From NCBI GenBank assembly GCA_014218235.1, contig CM024755.1, positions 94,282,948 to 94,346,947 of the forward strand: a DNA stretch of 64,000 nucleotides, read 5' to 3'. The notes under the pieces are model-generated. The model did not search any database and was not told the origin of the DNA. It saw only the letters and a program-made list of their open reading frames with translations. Position 1 is the first letter of the stretch, and every line of letters starts with the position of its first letter. This DNA is from Colocasia esculenta (lineage: Eukaryota > Streptophyta > Magnoliopsida > Alismatales > Araceae). Positions 11,714-24,900 of this stretch are shown here, one piece after another. A program made the position numbers and the translations under genes.

Positions 11714-12596
11714 CAGTCCCTTGTCCCCTCTAAGCAAGGGGGGGAGAGGCTGGACGTCCATATGCTGCCACCTTGAGAGAAGAGAGAGAAACTTGCACCC
11801 TATCTTCCACCATTCATCCTCTCCTTTCTCTCCTCATTTGGGACGTCTAGAAGGGTTCTTTTGGAGCTGGAAGGGCCTTGCAAGGAGCCAACAACGCCAA
11901 CAACGAGGATCAATTCCCTCCTCTTCCTCTCTTTCCTTTCCTCTTACTTTAATATCTTGCATGTTACACACACTTTCCCACACACTCTAGGCACGTAGGG
12001 CACCTTCCTACACACCTAGAAAGGGGTTTCCCAACCAAAAACGGAGGGAAGAAGGGTGGTCATAACATTTGGCCACCCCTCTTCTCAAGTCTGCAACCGG
12101 TATGGGACTCGCCTTTTAGGCTTTCCTCTCTTCGTTTTGAACATTTACTACACTGCATTTGAGTCTAATAGAGTTTTGTTTGTGGCAGGAACACTGTGAA
12201 CGTGACCGTGGAGCTCTCTTCCTTTAGCTGGCCGAAGGAGGAGAAGTTGAACCCCCATCTCCGTCCGCTGCGCGAGGCTGCTGCAATAACGTGGTCAAAA
12301 CACTCCCTTGGGTACAGGTAAGGCCCTGGCGATCACAAACCTCCCCTTTCATCTTTGGTTTTCTTTGTTTCCTCCTCAGTCAACCTAGTCAACCGGGGAG
12401 TCAACGAGGTCAACCAGCAACCCATCATCGCCAACGAGAGACCGGCGACGTCCGCGAGCCTCCGGAGGACATCCACAGTTGACACGGGGACAAACGGAGG
12501 CGAAACGGATCGTCCACACTTTTGTCATACCTTCACTCTACGAATGATCATGTCCTTATTACAATGAGTTTGCTATAGAAATTCCATGGCCATAAT

Positions 12597-13123
12597 TGAT
12601 GATCAGATCATCCCCATATAATTTCCTAAATTATATATCCATTTTGGTGATTAACAAAATCCTAACAAATAGTATCTAACAAGTTCTTATGAAGCTTTAG
12701 TCACAGGAAATAAAACAGGCAAAATCAAGCAAAGACTTGTAAGTAAATCCTTACATTGTTGTTCTTAGTTTTTGAGAGCATGAAATTTCTCTAAGTACAC
12801 ATCGACTCACTTTGACGCATAACGATTTGCTCTCAGAACGATTCGCTAAGTGATCGCATCGATTTTGATCTCAGAATGATTCGCTAAGTGGTCGCATCGA
12901 TTTTGATCTCATAACGATTCGCTAAGTGGTCGCATCGATTTCGATCTCAGAACGATTAGCTAAGTGGTCACATCGATTTCGATCTCAGAACGATTCGCTA
13001 AGTGATCGCATTGATTTCGATCTCAGAACGATTTGTTAAGTGAGAACAACGATTTATTCTCACATCGATTTTGTTTCACATCGATTTGATAAGTGAGAAC
13101 AACGATTTGCTCTCACATTGATT
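12597..13123 (+). mobile_element. Truncated Sirevirus LTR start
   Basis: TGATGATCAGATC, followed by TTTTGGTGATTAACAAAATCC, matches the LTR start at 33236. Degenerate ACGATTCGC/ATCGATTT units fill 12820-13115. The similarity stops at 13123, where unrelated Tat leader sequence begins, so only the first quarter of the LTR is present. Confidence 0.8.
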
Positions 13124-13297
13124 CAAGTGAAATTGGAGAGAACAGCCCTCAACTCAACTCAACTTAACACATAACTTTGACATTTAAAAGTCTTGGGACG
13201 TTGTTTGATAACATTGATTGGTAGAAATCCACATTTCTGCTCAAAACAGTGAAGTTAAGCAACCTCAACCACTTTAAAATTCATAGGTTGTGTGCTA
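13124..13297 (+). other. Leader of the Tat gag gene
   Basis: These 174 bases lie between the truncated Sirevirus LTR and the first gag ATG. No feature is recognisable. The rest of the Tat 5' leader and its own 5' LTR are missing at this place. Confidence 0.4.
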
Positions 13298-15690
13298 ATG
13301 GACACTTGGTTGGACCCTGTTGACATGGCCAATAAACCGGCATTTGAATATGATGATAACATCAATGATGAGATTGTCGGTATGATCAACACTGATGTTC
13401 AGCCTGAGGAATCATCCAATCATCCTCTCAGGCCGACAATGAGGAAGTTAGCTTGAGGGTCAACCCCACTCATGCCCAAAATATTCAAGAAGACCCCGAG
13501 TTTTTTAAACTCATGTCCCGCTATTCGCCCGAGGATATTATTTCTATGCTTTCAAAGCATACTATCCGGGCAGCAACCTCTCCTTCCACTCCATCCTTAT
13601 CCCCTTTCAATGCCTCCACATCCAGGCCCACCCCTAGGCCGGTCACCCCACCTCGGGTTCCCGTCCCCACCTTCATTCCTCCTATCACTTCCACTCCTTC
13701 GCCTACTCCCATTCTCACTCCTCCTTCCACTTATTCACCACCTGTCCAAATCACACCTCTTATCCAACCCGAATCCATTCCCCGTTCGGAGGTAGAAGGT
13801 CTTGTTAGGAAGCTCGTGGTGGAATCCTTGTCCTACTCTAAACCTCATTCACTCCTAAACTACTGCAAGCTCCCCAACGCTTACTTTCCCCCCTATTTCA
13901 AGGCCCCAAAGTACTGCAAGTACGATGGGACCTCCGACCCCCAATTCCACCTCGCCGGCTTTACCATGGATTCCCATCGGTGGTTATATGATCGGGTTCT
14001 CTTAGTTCACCTCTTCCAACAATCGTTAGAAGGGGAAGCTTTGAGATGGTTTACCTCTCTACCCGCATCGGATCTCGTTAACTTTGACATTGTCTCCAAG
14101 CGATTCATCTCGCATTTTTCATACATGGACACTCAAGTCCCCACACTCCCCGACTTGGTGGCGGAAAAAATGAAGCCGAACGAAGACTTTGTCACTTATG
14201 CCAACCGATGGAGGTCCATGGCCTCGAGAGCCGACATTTCCATCCCGGAGTCCCAAGCCATAACCTTGTTAGTCACTAACACCACCCCTGTGCTCTGTTC
14301 CGTTTTAATGCTAAGTGAGTTCCCTTCCTTCTCACATCTTTATAACAGAGCCAGGGTGATTGAAAATCAGATCAAGGACTCCTCTCTCCCACACTTCCTT
14401 GAAGGGAAGTCAAAGGCACATAAGGCTCCCACGGCACCCACCACCGAGGGGGTGATCATCAATGAGTCTGTCAGTGCCTGTAGCCAGCCTTTGAGGCCTC
14501 CCAACAAATCCTCCCACCCTCCTTCCAATCCTCCTTCCAACCCTCACCAATTCCCATCTCACCCCTCCAAGCCTTACTCGGTCGTTCCCCCTCCTTCTGG
14601 ATACACCCGACCTGGTCCCAAAAGGTCGCACTACCCTCCCCTCCCTGAGACTCTCGAGGACGTGTTCTTCGCCCTCATGTCCTGCGATGCGATTCAACTC
14701 CCCCCACAAAAGGAGAACATCAATCCGAGGGTTGACACCTCCAAGTATTGCCCATACCATAGGGCCCATGGTCACTTCATCAACAATTGCTTTACCTTTC
14801 GTGACTGGGTCTATGATATGAATGACCAAGGTAGAATCAACTGGGATGACGTCAAGGTGGCCATAGCCAAGTCTAGGTACACCAAAAAAGACCTTGGCAT
14901 TTTCAGTAACCCTCTCCCCAATCACCAAACCAACAACCCCTCCTCATCCAGAGCCCAAGAGAATGTGCATACCATGATACACCTAGGGCCCCGGGTTGTG
15001 AGGAGAAAGCAACAGTGGGGGGTAGAAGGTTTCGAAGAATGGTACCCGTGTCCCACTGCCGAGTCTCAGGAGCCTTCTATCTCGGTAGATGTCATCCTTG
15101 AAGAGAGACCTTTAGTGCTCATCCGTCCTCCCCAAGATGCTCACCCCACTATCCTCACTTCCCCTGCCAATGAGCCATCCTCCAGACCCCTCCAGCTCAT
15201 CCGCCCTCAGTCTCAGGAGGCTGTACATGTCACGCTCCGAAACCGGATCATTCCTCCGCCTCCGCGGCCATCCCAAAATGAGGAGGATAATTGGCCTCCA
15301 CCTCCGGCTGGCACCGAATATGACATTCTCCAACATTTGGATAAGACACCCGCGAGGGTGTCCATTTTAGAATTGATTGGGAGGTCGCCGTCGCATCAAT
15401 CCACTCTCCTCCAGTTTCTTCAGAAAATCATGGTTAATGATGACCTCCCTCCTAGCGGGGTCACCAATGCCATTCTTTCTCTCACCCAAGGACCCTCAGT
15501 TTCCTTCTCGGACAAAGATCTTGCCGCCCCCGAGTGTCGTTCGCTCCCTCTTTGTCTCACCATCAACCTCAATGGGGTTTCGGTGGACTCCACTCTCATC
15601 GACACCGGGGCATCCATTAATGTCTGTCCGATAAAGACCCTTAAGCAGTTGGGTTTAGGGAAGAGAATCTGGAGAAAAGCTGCTCCACCA
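13298..15690 (+). pseudogene. Tat-lineage gag and start of protease
   Basis: An ATG at 13298 opens a frame (starting MDTWLDPVDMANK) that stops at 13454. The main frame continues from about 13453, so a one-base shift separates the N-terminus. A proline-rich region is followed by the capsid-like core (near 13930-14390, with LRWFTSLPASDL and VTYANRWRSMASR). A zinc-binding motif C-x2-H-x4-H-x4-C (CPYHRAHGHFINNC) lies near 14745. The aspartic protease begins with STLIDTGASINVC, with DTG at about 15601. A one-base deletion near 15660 moves the remainder into another frame. Gag would form the particle and package RNA. Confidence 0.88.
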
Positions 15691-16718
15691 TCGCCGCCTA
15701 TGACAATTCCAAGAGGGTTGCCAAAGGTAAAATTGCTCTTAAGTTAGGAATTGGACCTGTCACTATGTCCACTGAGTTCCTAGTTCTTGACGTCGATCCG
15801 GCCTACAAGGCCATTCTCGGTCGTCCTTGGCTAGAACAGACTCTAGGGGTCCCTTCCACCACCCACCAATGCTTCAAACTTCCATTCAATGGGCGGGTGA
15901 TCAAGATTAAGAGCATTCCCATCTTGGAGACCCTCAATGCGGTTACCATAGAGCAGATGTCGCACCTTTTCATTCCGGATAAGGGGAAGAAGCCAGACAT
16001 GTCTCTTTTTGACTTCCCCATACCCTGTGAGCTCGGCCAACCTCCCAAGCCTCCTGTAGAACCCCATGACCCATGTCCCCCGGGAAAAGGTTGGGAAGTA
16101 ATGGCCAATATCGGTTATGTTCATGGCCGCGGGCTAGGCACGGATGAAAAAGGAGAGATCCAGAGCGTCCAGGCGATTAGGAGGTTGTTAGCCAAGGCCG
16201 GTCTAGGTTTTCGCCCAGACCCTGTCCATCCGAACCCGTTTATACCCTATCAACCTCTTACCTGGACTTTAAAGGAGCATTTTGTCCAGGGGCCAACCCT
16301 GCTGGGGACCAGGGAGCCCATTATAGAAGAAATACCTTGCTCTGAGAGTGAGGATGAAGAAGAAGAGGAAGAAGATGCCCAAGTAGAAGACATTTCTGAC
16401 GATTTTGGCCTCCTCTCTCTCTTTGGGTCTGATCTCCCTCTCCCCCATCTTCACCACCATCATCTCCCTCTACTTCCGTGTGCTCGCCATGCAATTCAGT
16501 TCCTCCACCCACCTCTAATCCCCTTCTCTCCTCCTGTCCTCTCTCCATCCCTCATCTCGCCAGTCGAGGCTACCTTGAGTCAGCAACTCATGGTTCTTGG
16601 CCTTGACTCCCAAAAAAAAAATGCCAATTTGAAAATTGGAAATCCGAGGTCTCCATTGAGCACCCTTCCTCCCTGGAACCTCTTCCGGTCGGCCAGGGGC
16701 CGACGCTTTCCGGCCTAA
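15691..16718 (+). pseudogene. Tat protease C-terminus and G-patch domain
   Basis: The frame resumes with the protease C-terminal half (LDVDPAYKAILGRPWLEQ near 15790). Next comes a linker and a G-patch-like segment near 16090-16180 (WEVMANIGYVHGRGLGTDEK), glycine-spaced as in RNA-binding G-patch domains. G-patch modules are known between protease and RT in some Tat elements. A run of acidic residues follows near 16340-16400. A homopolymer of nine A near 16612 marks another frame change, after which this frame ends in a stop. Confidence 0.8.
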
Positions 16719-17300
16719 GTTCCTCTTCCTCTTGCCCCTCTTGGGGCACTTCCCCTGTGCATAGTTTTGTACATAGCAGTCCTGTAAATAATGGTCTAGA
16801 TTCTAGTTTAGAGTCAGGTCTAGAGGCTAGTCTAGGGTCTGGTTTAAGTTTAGGAGAGTCTAGTTTTTCTCAGCCATGCATGCGCAAGGAGAAGGGTAGG
16901 CAAGTTCCTGCCCGTTTTGTCATGGCCTTGGCTGAGAAGTGTGCTAAGTTAAGTCAGGTGCCGGAATTTCTTGAGGATCCTGCTCTCGTTGAGTCTGACT
17001 TTGAAGAAGGTGACTCTGTAGACGACGGCTTAGGAGTTTATCTGTTAGATTTTGATGAGGAGCGTGAGTCGGGAGATCCTGGGTTAGGAGAAGAGGACCC
17101 AGTGAGCTCCTATGTGGATGGCACAAAAAGGTTCGACGACCAACCATGGCTGCAGACAAGCCCACTAAAGAAGTCAACCTTGGCACTGAAGAATCCCCGA
17201 AGACAGTTTTGATTAGTGCCAACTTGAGTGTTGAAGAAGAAGAAGCCTGGTAGCCATTCTTAGAGAATTCTCCGACGGATTTGCTTGGTCTTACGAGGAC
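16719..17300 (+). pseudogene. Tat linker between G-patch and RT
   Basis: A low-complexity region contains a short DNA-level tandem repeat at about 16788-16865 (TCTAG-bearing units of roughly 12 bases, coding for Ser/Gly/Leu/Glu). A more ordered part (VPARFVMALAEKCAKL) follows, then acidic sequence. A frameshift near 17250 precedes the conserved RT start. No catalytic motif is expected here. Confidence 0.6.
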
Positions 17301-18827
17301 ATGCCGGGACTCGATACCTCTTTGGTCGAGCACCGGTTGGTCCTAAAAGCCGACGCAAAGGCCGTCAATCAAAAGTTGAGAAGGCTACATCCTAAGCTTG
17401 CACTCAAGATCAAAGAGGAGGTTGACAAGTTGCACAAAGCCAAATTTATTAGGGTTGTGCTATATCCACAGTGGGTAGCTAATATCGTCCCTGTAATGAA
17501 GAAGGACGGTAAGGTTAGGATCTGTATAGATTTCCGTGACCTTAATCGTGCTTGCCCAAAGGACGATTTCCCTCTCCCACACATAGATGTCCTAGTGGAC
17601 AATACTGCCGGTTTCGAGCTTTTGTCGTTTATGGATGGTTTCTCTGGGTACAACCAGATTCGCTTGGCGGAGGAAGACCAGGAGAAAACTTCATTTACAA
17701 CGCCCTGGGGGACTTATTGTTATGTCGTCATGCCCTTCGGATTAAAGAATGCGGGAGCAACCTATCAAAGGGCAATGATGGCAATTTTTCATGACATGAT
17801 GCATGTGCACATGGAGGTCTATGTGGACGATGTCTTGGTAAAATCAAAGACTCGACATGGCCATGCTGAGGTCCTTCGGGCAGTTCTCCAAAGGTCTAGA
17901 GAGCACAATCTTAAGATGAACCCCAAGAAGTGCATCTTTGGTGTCTCTTCGGGGAAATTGCTTGGGTTCATAGTAAGTAAGCGGGGAATTGAAATTGATC
18001 CTAACAAGGCCAAAGCAATAATTGACATGCCTCCTCCTAGGAATATCAGAGAGGTCAGAGGGCTAATTGGCAAACTCCAGTTTATTAGGAGATTCATCTC
18101 CCAGCATTCAATCCGTTGTAAGCCCTTCTACGAGATGCTTAGAGGAGAGGCGAAGTTTAATTGGGACGATAAATGTCAGAAGGCCTTTGATGAATTGAAG
18201 AGCTATCTTTTTAATCCCCCTGTTCTCACTCCTCCGGTCCCGGGTCGGCCTTTACTGCTCTATGTGTCAACCACAGAAGATTCAACTGGAGCGGTTTTGG
18301 CCCAATACGACGATGAGAAGAAGGAGAGAGCGGTGTACTATTTATCCAAGTTGTTCAATGAGGCTGAAAAGAAGTACACCGCCATGGAAAGAACGTGTGC
18401 GGCCGTCGTCTGGGTTGCCCTGAAGTTGAAGCACTATTTCTTGGCTCATGAAGTGAAACTTCTGGCGCGTATGGACCCTATTCGGTACTTGCTCGAGAAG
18501 CCCGTCCTGACTGAGCGGTTGATGAGGTGGCAAAGTTTCCTTAATCAATTTGATATCACCTATGTCAACCAAAAGTCAATCAAGGGGCATGCCATAGCTG
18601 AGCATTTGGCCCACCACCCCTTACCTTTATACTCCCCCGTTGATGAAAGCTTTCCCGATGAAGAGTTAGGAGCCATTATCGATGGTGAACCTTCGTGGGT
18701 GCTTTACTTCGACGGGGCTCTCAATTCCAAAGGGTGTGGGATAGGGGCAGTCCTCCTCTCACCGGAAAGGGGTAGTCATCCCGCACGCCTATCAGTTAAC
18801 CATCCGAGCCACGAACAATATGGCTGA
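17301..18827 (+). pseudogene. Tat reverse transcriptase, RNase H and start of second RNase H
   Basis: This is a 508-residue open stretch. RT fingers and palm (RICIDFRDLNRACPKDDFPLP, then FGLKNAGATYQRAM) surround the catalytic YVDDVLVKS near 17820. The thumb and a first RNase H follow (near 18180-18620, with VSTTEDSTGAVLAQY and a C-terminal YVNQKSIKGHAIAEHLA). A second RNase H of archaeal type begins near 18690 (WVLYFDGALNSKGCGIGAVL). Two RNase H domains in tandem are the hallmark of the Tat lineage (Ogre, Retand and relatives). The reading frame shifts at about 18815, inside the second RNase H. RT itself looks unbroken here. Confidence 0.93.
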
Positions 18828-19188
18828 GTACAAGGCTCTCCTAGCCGGGCTGAAAATAGCTTTATTGCTTGGAGTCAAGGAGTTAAGGATTATTGGAGAT
18901 TCGCAGTTGATACTCCGGAAATCTCTTAGCAAGTACCAGACCCAGGACCCCAAGTTGAAACCATACCAAGAGTTGGTAGGAAAAGTAGTCTGGCAGTTTA
19001 GGAAGCTCACCTTAGTTCACACTCCTAGGGCCCAAAATATCCTAGCGGATTCACTCGCCTCCCTCGCGTCTTCCCTTCCCATTCCTTTGGGAAAGTCTTC
19101 TGAAACCGTTTCTGTCCAGAGGTTAAGAGTCCCTTCCCATGTCGATCTGTGGTTCTCTCAGCTCGTGCGTCCTTCTCCATCCCTTTAG
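18820..19188 (+). pseudogene. Second (archaeal-type) RNase H, C-terminal part
   Basis: MAEYKALLAGLKIALLLGV and IIGDSQLIL supply the Glu and second Asp of the RNase H active site, and ILADSLASLASS the last Asp. It follows the upstream half by a frameshift and ends at a TAG at 19186, after which the integrase region begins in the same direction. Confidence 0.88.
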
Positions 19189-20497
19189 GTCCATGCGCTT
19201 TCCAAAGAGCCAGAAATTGACCTTGAAGATGGCCATCCCTGGTATTTTGACATCGAAAACTTTCTCAAAGATGGATCCTTCCCCGATTATGCCACCTCTG
19301 CCGATAGACGGGCAATTCGTCACGTCTCGGAAGCGTTACAAGATCATAGGTGGCATTATGTACAAAAAGTCTCTCAGCGGGGTCTATCTTCGTTGCCTTG
19401 ATGAAATCGAATCTCAAGATGTTGTTGAAGCCGCTCACTCTAGTGAATGTGGTGGCCATGTTAATGGTAAAGCAATTGCCTAGAAATTGCTAAGACACTA
19501 TTATTGGCCCACCATGGAAGAGGACTGTCGTCATTTTGTCCATCACTGTGCTAAATGCCAATTGCACGGTGACAAAATTCATGCTCCCTCTTCCTCTCTT
19601 CATCCCCTTATCGCTCCATGGCCTTTCGCCATGTGGGCATTTGACGTGGTCGGTCCTCTTGCGGACAGAACCGGAGAAATCCGTAAGAAGTCCTTCATTC
19701 TGACCGCCACGGAGTACTTCACGAAGTGGGCTGAAGCAGAAGCATTCATAGAAGTCAAAGCTTCAACAGTCGTCAAGTTCATCAAGCGCAACATCTTTGC
19801 AAGATTTGGCGTGCCTCGGGACATCGTCACCGACAACGGACCGCAATTCACTTCACAGGAGCTTCGCGACATGTGTGGTAAATATGGCATTAACTTGCAT
19901 CATTCATCACCATATTATCCACAAGGTAATGGACAAGCTGAAGCTACTAACAAAACTCTCATTAAAATCATAAAGAAAACATGCAAATCTCACAACAATG
20001 CTGACTAGCCAGATCGCTTGGTTGAAGCTCTTTGGGCTTATCGCACCTCCGTCCGCACTCCTACAGGGCAAACCCCCTATGCTTTGACATACGGATCGGA
20101 TGCGATACTCCCATATGAGATCTTCGTCCCTTCGCTTAGAGTTCAATTGGATTCCGAACTTGATCCTGATCAACGTCGGGAAGCCTTGTTGGCACAACTC
20201 GAACTCTTAGATGAAAGGCGAATGATAGCGGCTGACCATGCACAAGTCTATCGTCAGAGAATTGCACGTTTTTATGGCAAAAGAGTTCTTGAGAGAAAAT
20301 TTGAAGTAGGTGAATTGGTCCTAAAACGCAAAATCATAAAGGCACCAGGTCCCAGGAGCAAATTGCAAGAAAATTGGGAGGGTCCGTTCGTTGTCAAAGA
20401 AGCATACTCAGGGAACGCTTATAGGTTAGTGTATGTCGAGGGAGTTGAGCTAACACACCCTTGGAATGCAGTCTACCTCAAAAAATTCTACCCTTAG
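19189..20497 (+). pseudogene. Tat integrase
   Basis: The zinc-binding N-terminus spans about 19435-19570 (HSSECGGH, then CAKC) and is interrupted by a TAG at 19481. The catalytic core has Asp in MWAFDVVGPL, Asp in IVTDNGPQFTS and Glu in PQGNGQAEATNK (about 19630-19960). A second TAG at 20006 falls in the usually conserved stretch before LVEALWAYRTS. The C-terminal domain (FEVGELVLKR, WEGPFVVKEAY) runs to the stop at 20497. Integrase would insert the cDNA. Apart from the TAG codons the frame from about 19320 is continuous. It is followed by about 1 kb without coding sequence, then the 3' end of the antisense PMD gene. Confidence 0.93.
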
Positions 20498-21685
20498 TCA
20501 GTCAGTCAGTCCGTCAAGTTGGTCATTCATCACTTGTTAAGGTGTGGGTCTACTTTTCCTACTTTTCCAATTGGTCATTAGTAAGGGAAGGTTTATTCAC
20601 ACACCCTTTTCCCACTCAGTCGTGTCTGGAAGCGGAACAAACTACGAGTAGGGGACTACCCACTCTCATTTAAAAGGACAAGGTCACAATAAAACAGGGG
20701 CAACTAATAAAAAGCAAGAGGCAAAATGTCAAATCAAGCCTCAAAAAAGGGGAAAAGAAAAGCCAAAAGGTCAAAAATGGTAGCAAAAAAGTATGTACCC
20801 GGAAAAAGGCTGACCAACTCAAGGAGGTAGCAAAAAGTACATGCCTCCACCCCAGAAATCAGAAATAAAATGAAAAACCCCCCTGAAAACAATGGTTGAC
20901 CAAGTCTGTTTAATATGAGATGTCGATTCGGAAACAAAAAGTAGTTTGAACCAAAGCCCTACATGATTTTCTATACTTTTCTTCCGATTTCCACCTCTAG
21001 GGGCAATTTGATTATATAAGACCTCCCGTGGTGGAAAACATCAAGAAGGCTAGGGGCAATGCCTAACATTAAAGATTTCATGCACGCCCCTCCTTACTCT
21101 TGGCCTCTATGGTTAAGTAGATCGTGTAGACCCTATACCACAACATGTGATGAATATGTGTCTTAGAGTCCAAAAATCTAAAAAAAATACAAAAAATACA
21201 AAAACAACAAAAAGAGAGTCTTTTGATGTATATATTTCACGTTGTACATATTTTCTCCCGAATTTTCTCTCTTATTTTCAAAAGCTAAAAAAATTAGAAA
21301 AAATCAAAATTCCAAAAAAATTAGTGATACCATGTATATATACTAACATTCTCCTTATTTTCTTATCAAAAAACAAAAACAACAAAAAAAATCAAGAAAA
21401 CAACAAAACAAAAAATGCATGTGCATATTTCCCTTTCAGTTATTTTATTATGTTCCTATCTTTGATTAGAAATTAGCCCCTTGACCAGATCTCAAGAAAG
21501 GTACATCGTAGGCAAGGGGCTAAAGACAGATCTACACTAACCTGTTTTCTTTAAGTGTTGTGGATTGAAGGAAACATAAACCAAACCATTCAAGTGCACA
21601 GAATGATAAAAGTCCACAAATTCCACTATAATGATCAAGTTCTGTACATGTCATGATAGGGGCATACCCCCGGTGGTACAAAAGC
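20498..21685. other. A-rich spacer between Tat pol and the antisense genes
   Basis: No coding sequence is recognised. Most of it is rich in A runs on the plus strand (for example 21180-21215 and 21360-21415). A segment near 21490-21530 repeats GGGGCTAAAG-like sequence. This is typical of the poorly conserved region after pol in Tat elements. The left gene ends and the right gene ends here, so their transcripts would converge. Confidence 0.5.
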
Positions 21686-21997
21686 TCACTCCTCTCTCCT
21701 CTCACCCTCGCTAGGCCTCGGCCTACGCGAGCTGCTGACCTCCTCCTCCTCCCTCTCTCGACGCCTGTCTGGGACGGGAGGTCTCGTCGCAGTGGAAGCC
21801 TCTGGGCGTGCTCCCGCTCCTCGTCCGACGGATGGATCTCCCAATGACACGATGTCATCAAGAGACCCGAACACGGACCCCATCCTCCCGGCCGCCTCCT
21901 GCTGAGTCTGTCGCTGCTGCTCCCGGCGTTTCTTCAGCACCCGGTTCTTCAGGAACTCCAGGTCCGCGATAGCCTACACCCGGGCCTCGATGGCCCG

Positions 21998-24900
21998 TGT
22001 AACGACCCTCTTCATACCGGTACGATTATACCAATCCCCATCGGTATAAAGGGCGTCATCACAGTGGGACATTTACCCAACACTGGTCGATAGGTTGATA
22101 TGTACCTGGATAGCAATAGAGTACAGTGGAATAAAATAAACAACTCAACTCTTAATCCGTCACCAACACACATTCCATAATCTAAATAGCGAGATAGAAG
22201 GACAATGTCCACATTAATACAAAATAAATAGAGAGTTTCAATGTCCAAAATATTATCCATACAATAGTCCTTTTTGTGCAAAAGAAAAGTACAACTGGTA
22301 ACAGCTCCACAAAATAGTCTTCTAAAGATGATCCTCGCCACGCTACCTTCTAGTGCACGATACCTGTCAACCTGTATGCCGAAACAAGAGTGAATCCAAA
22401 GACTCAGCAAGCGACACTACTCATGATATACACATACAAGTCTTAGTGGTTTCTACATGCACTTTTACAATTAACAACACATAGCATGCTAGTCAATTCA
22501 AGTTTTCTACCTATCATGAAAGTTCTACAATTTTATACATAACTCATGCTTTCAGATTTGTAAAATGAAATTCACCTATCACATGATCTCTATTCCATTT
22601 GCTCAGGAACTTTAGTCTTTTAAAGAGCTAAAACATGAAAGCTATCAACATGAACAATTTACACACATGAAAGGGAACACAACTAGCATGGATTTCACAT
22701 AGTTTTAAACACATACACGAACCTTTTCACATGCTTTAGATTGCTGATTTCATATGATTCAATGACTATAAATCTACACATAAGAGCTACAATAATACAT
22801 AAAATACATCATGTGAACAAGTAACCAAGCTATCTTGCAATCATTTTCTCTAATTATCCCTAACATGGATTCTAGGCATTTATGCTCACATAAGCATGAA
22901 AATGACAACATGAGTTTACTGATTTCACATGGTTTCCAATAACACATTCTCACATTCTCGGTTTCACATGATTTCATACCTACTCATTCACGTTGTTCAC
23001 TTTTACACATTTGACACGTACACATGTTCACACTTATACAATTTACTCATTTCCACATCATTTTCTCTTTCACTTTCACTTATCACATATCACATCGATT
23101 GCACTTACCACGTGCATCTTGGGCACTTACCACATGCCATATTCACATATTTCACATTTTACTCATTTTTCATTACTTAAACAATTTGCCATGACACATA
23201 GTCCTAACCACCAGTAGAGGACACTAACAATATCTCATAGCTCGTGCTCATTCCTTAGCACAGCTCTCAACACAACTCATAACACAACACATGGCACAAC
23301 ACTTACACAACTCATACACATACTCACCACCTAGGCAATACAGCGGTGAATCTTGGTAACTGCGCAGACCGGGAGAAGCCCTCTCCACCCTATCCAGTGG
23401 TACTTGTCCACCTCTGGGGTTTTCCCAATGCCTTTGGGACAAACTTATATCACATGGAGCCTTCTATAGGGACTCTTCTATATACGGCTCCCGATGCCTC
23501 TGGGGTAGCAGTGTCACATAGGCACAGCTTTTACACTTTATACATTTACCGTTTTACACATGGTTTTACACATAACTCATCTCATTTCATTCACTTTCTC
23601 ACTCACATTAATATCTCTGTTTTTCCTAATCATGGCACTACAGAATTTCAAGAGTTAAACACAGTAAACACATTAATCATGCTGGTTTTAGACCATAACA
23701 AATCACATTACGATCATATGCACGAATTATCACCTTTCACATGGAAAACACAACTTTGTATTTACTGTTCCAAATGATCTGAAATTTTAACCACATGCTG
23801 GTTTCGGGTTCATGATGATACCCTCAATTGTTCAGATTTTTCTGAGCTATATAGGATTTTCAGAAAATCAAACACCTATTTTTGCATGTTATTCACAATT
23901 TACGTTAACATGGAATCTACACATCATGCAATTTACCACTTGCTGTTTAAACATAAACTACCAACCTATGCATGAATTTAGAGTGCAAAATTTCCCTAAT
24001 TCATACATCTATGGATTAAACACTACGAATCATTTTTACATACTTCTATTTTATCGAACCGAATCTATTAACAAATTGCACAAGCATGGATAAGTTACCT
24101 AAATTTTGTAAACACACATGCTGACCCACAATCTTCATGATTAGACCGAAATCAAGGCCTTCAACTAATCCTAATCATGAAGCATGGACATGCTAAAGTT
24201 TCATCAAGTCATGCTCATAAGTTTAAAAAAAAACACCATTAACCACATTCATCCACACACCACAAATGATAATATACATAGCTTATAGGAATACCATATA
24301 TCCTCATCACGGAAATCATAACGAAATTAACGTACAAGAGGGACAGAACAACTCAATGTTCTGTCCAGAAGAACTAGACGGCGGTCTCTGGCCGCTGACT
24401 CAGAGTCAGCGGCAGGGTCGATGGACGCCGAGTTCATGAACTGGACGTCCAGGGACCTTGCCGTCAAGCCAGGTCTGTGCAGAAAACACAGACCGAGCTC
24501 TCAATCTTGGGTGAATTGGAGGGTCTAGGACTCGAAGAAAATTCCATAAAAATATCGAAACCCACCTAGACTCATACAGGGACACCATAGATAGGTCACT
24601 TGCCTCTCTAAAATTCCTCCAAGGGATTTGTCGCTCGAAGAAGACCTCCTTGGGCAGTTCCAAGAAGATGCAGAAGTGCCTCCAAGATCGCCTTCCTCCG
24701 GGTTCCTGGGTGATCTCCACGCGAGGGGATGATGGGGAAGCCTTCTCCTTTGCTTCAGCTTCCTCCTTGTTGCAGTAGATCTCCAGATCCAGCTCCAAGG
24801 GGTCGGATTTGAGGGTTCTAAACTGAGGTTTTCTCACAAAATGCTCTAGGGTTTTTCTTTCTTCTCCTTTCCTCTTGCAAGGGTGAAAATGAGAAGTGGG

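Larger units (their letters stand above)
11259..13123 (+). repeat. 1.87-kb direct repeat, copy 1
   Basis: It is near-identical to 31902-33760; in a sampled 170 bases I count 3 differences. It consists of a gypsy-type LTR fragment (11259-12596) joined at ATAAT to the first 527 bases of a Sirevirus LTR (TGATGATCAG...). Both copies carry the same junction, so they come from one event. The gypsy part has GACGTC-type words (11340-11470), a TATATAA box at 11707-11713 and a splice-donor-like CAGGTAAGG near 12318. The interval between the copies holds the Tat-lineage block. Confidence 0.85.

Noticed and set aside
14410..14928. 172-residue open frame on the minus strand
   Set aside because: It is the complement of Tat gag, which has recognisable motifs in its own frame; no independent family signal.
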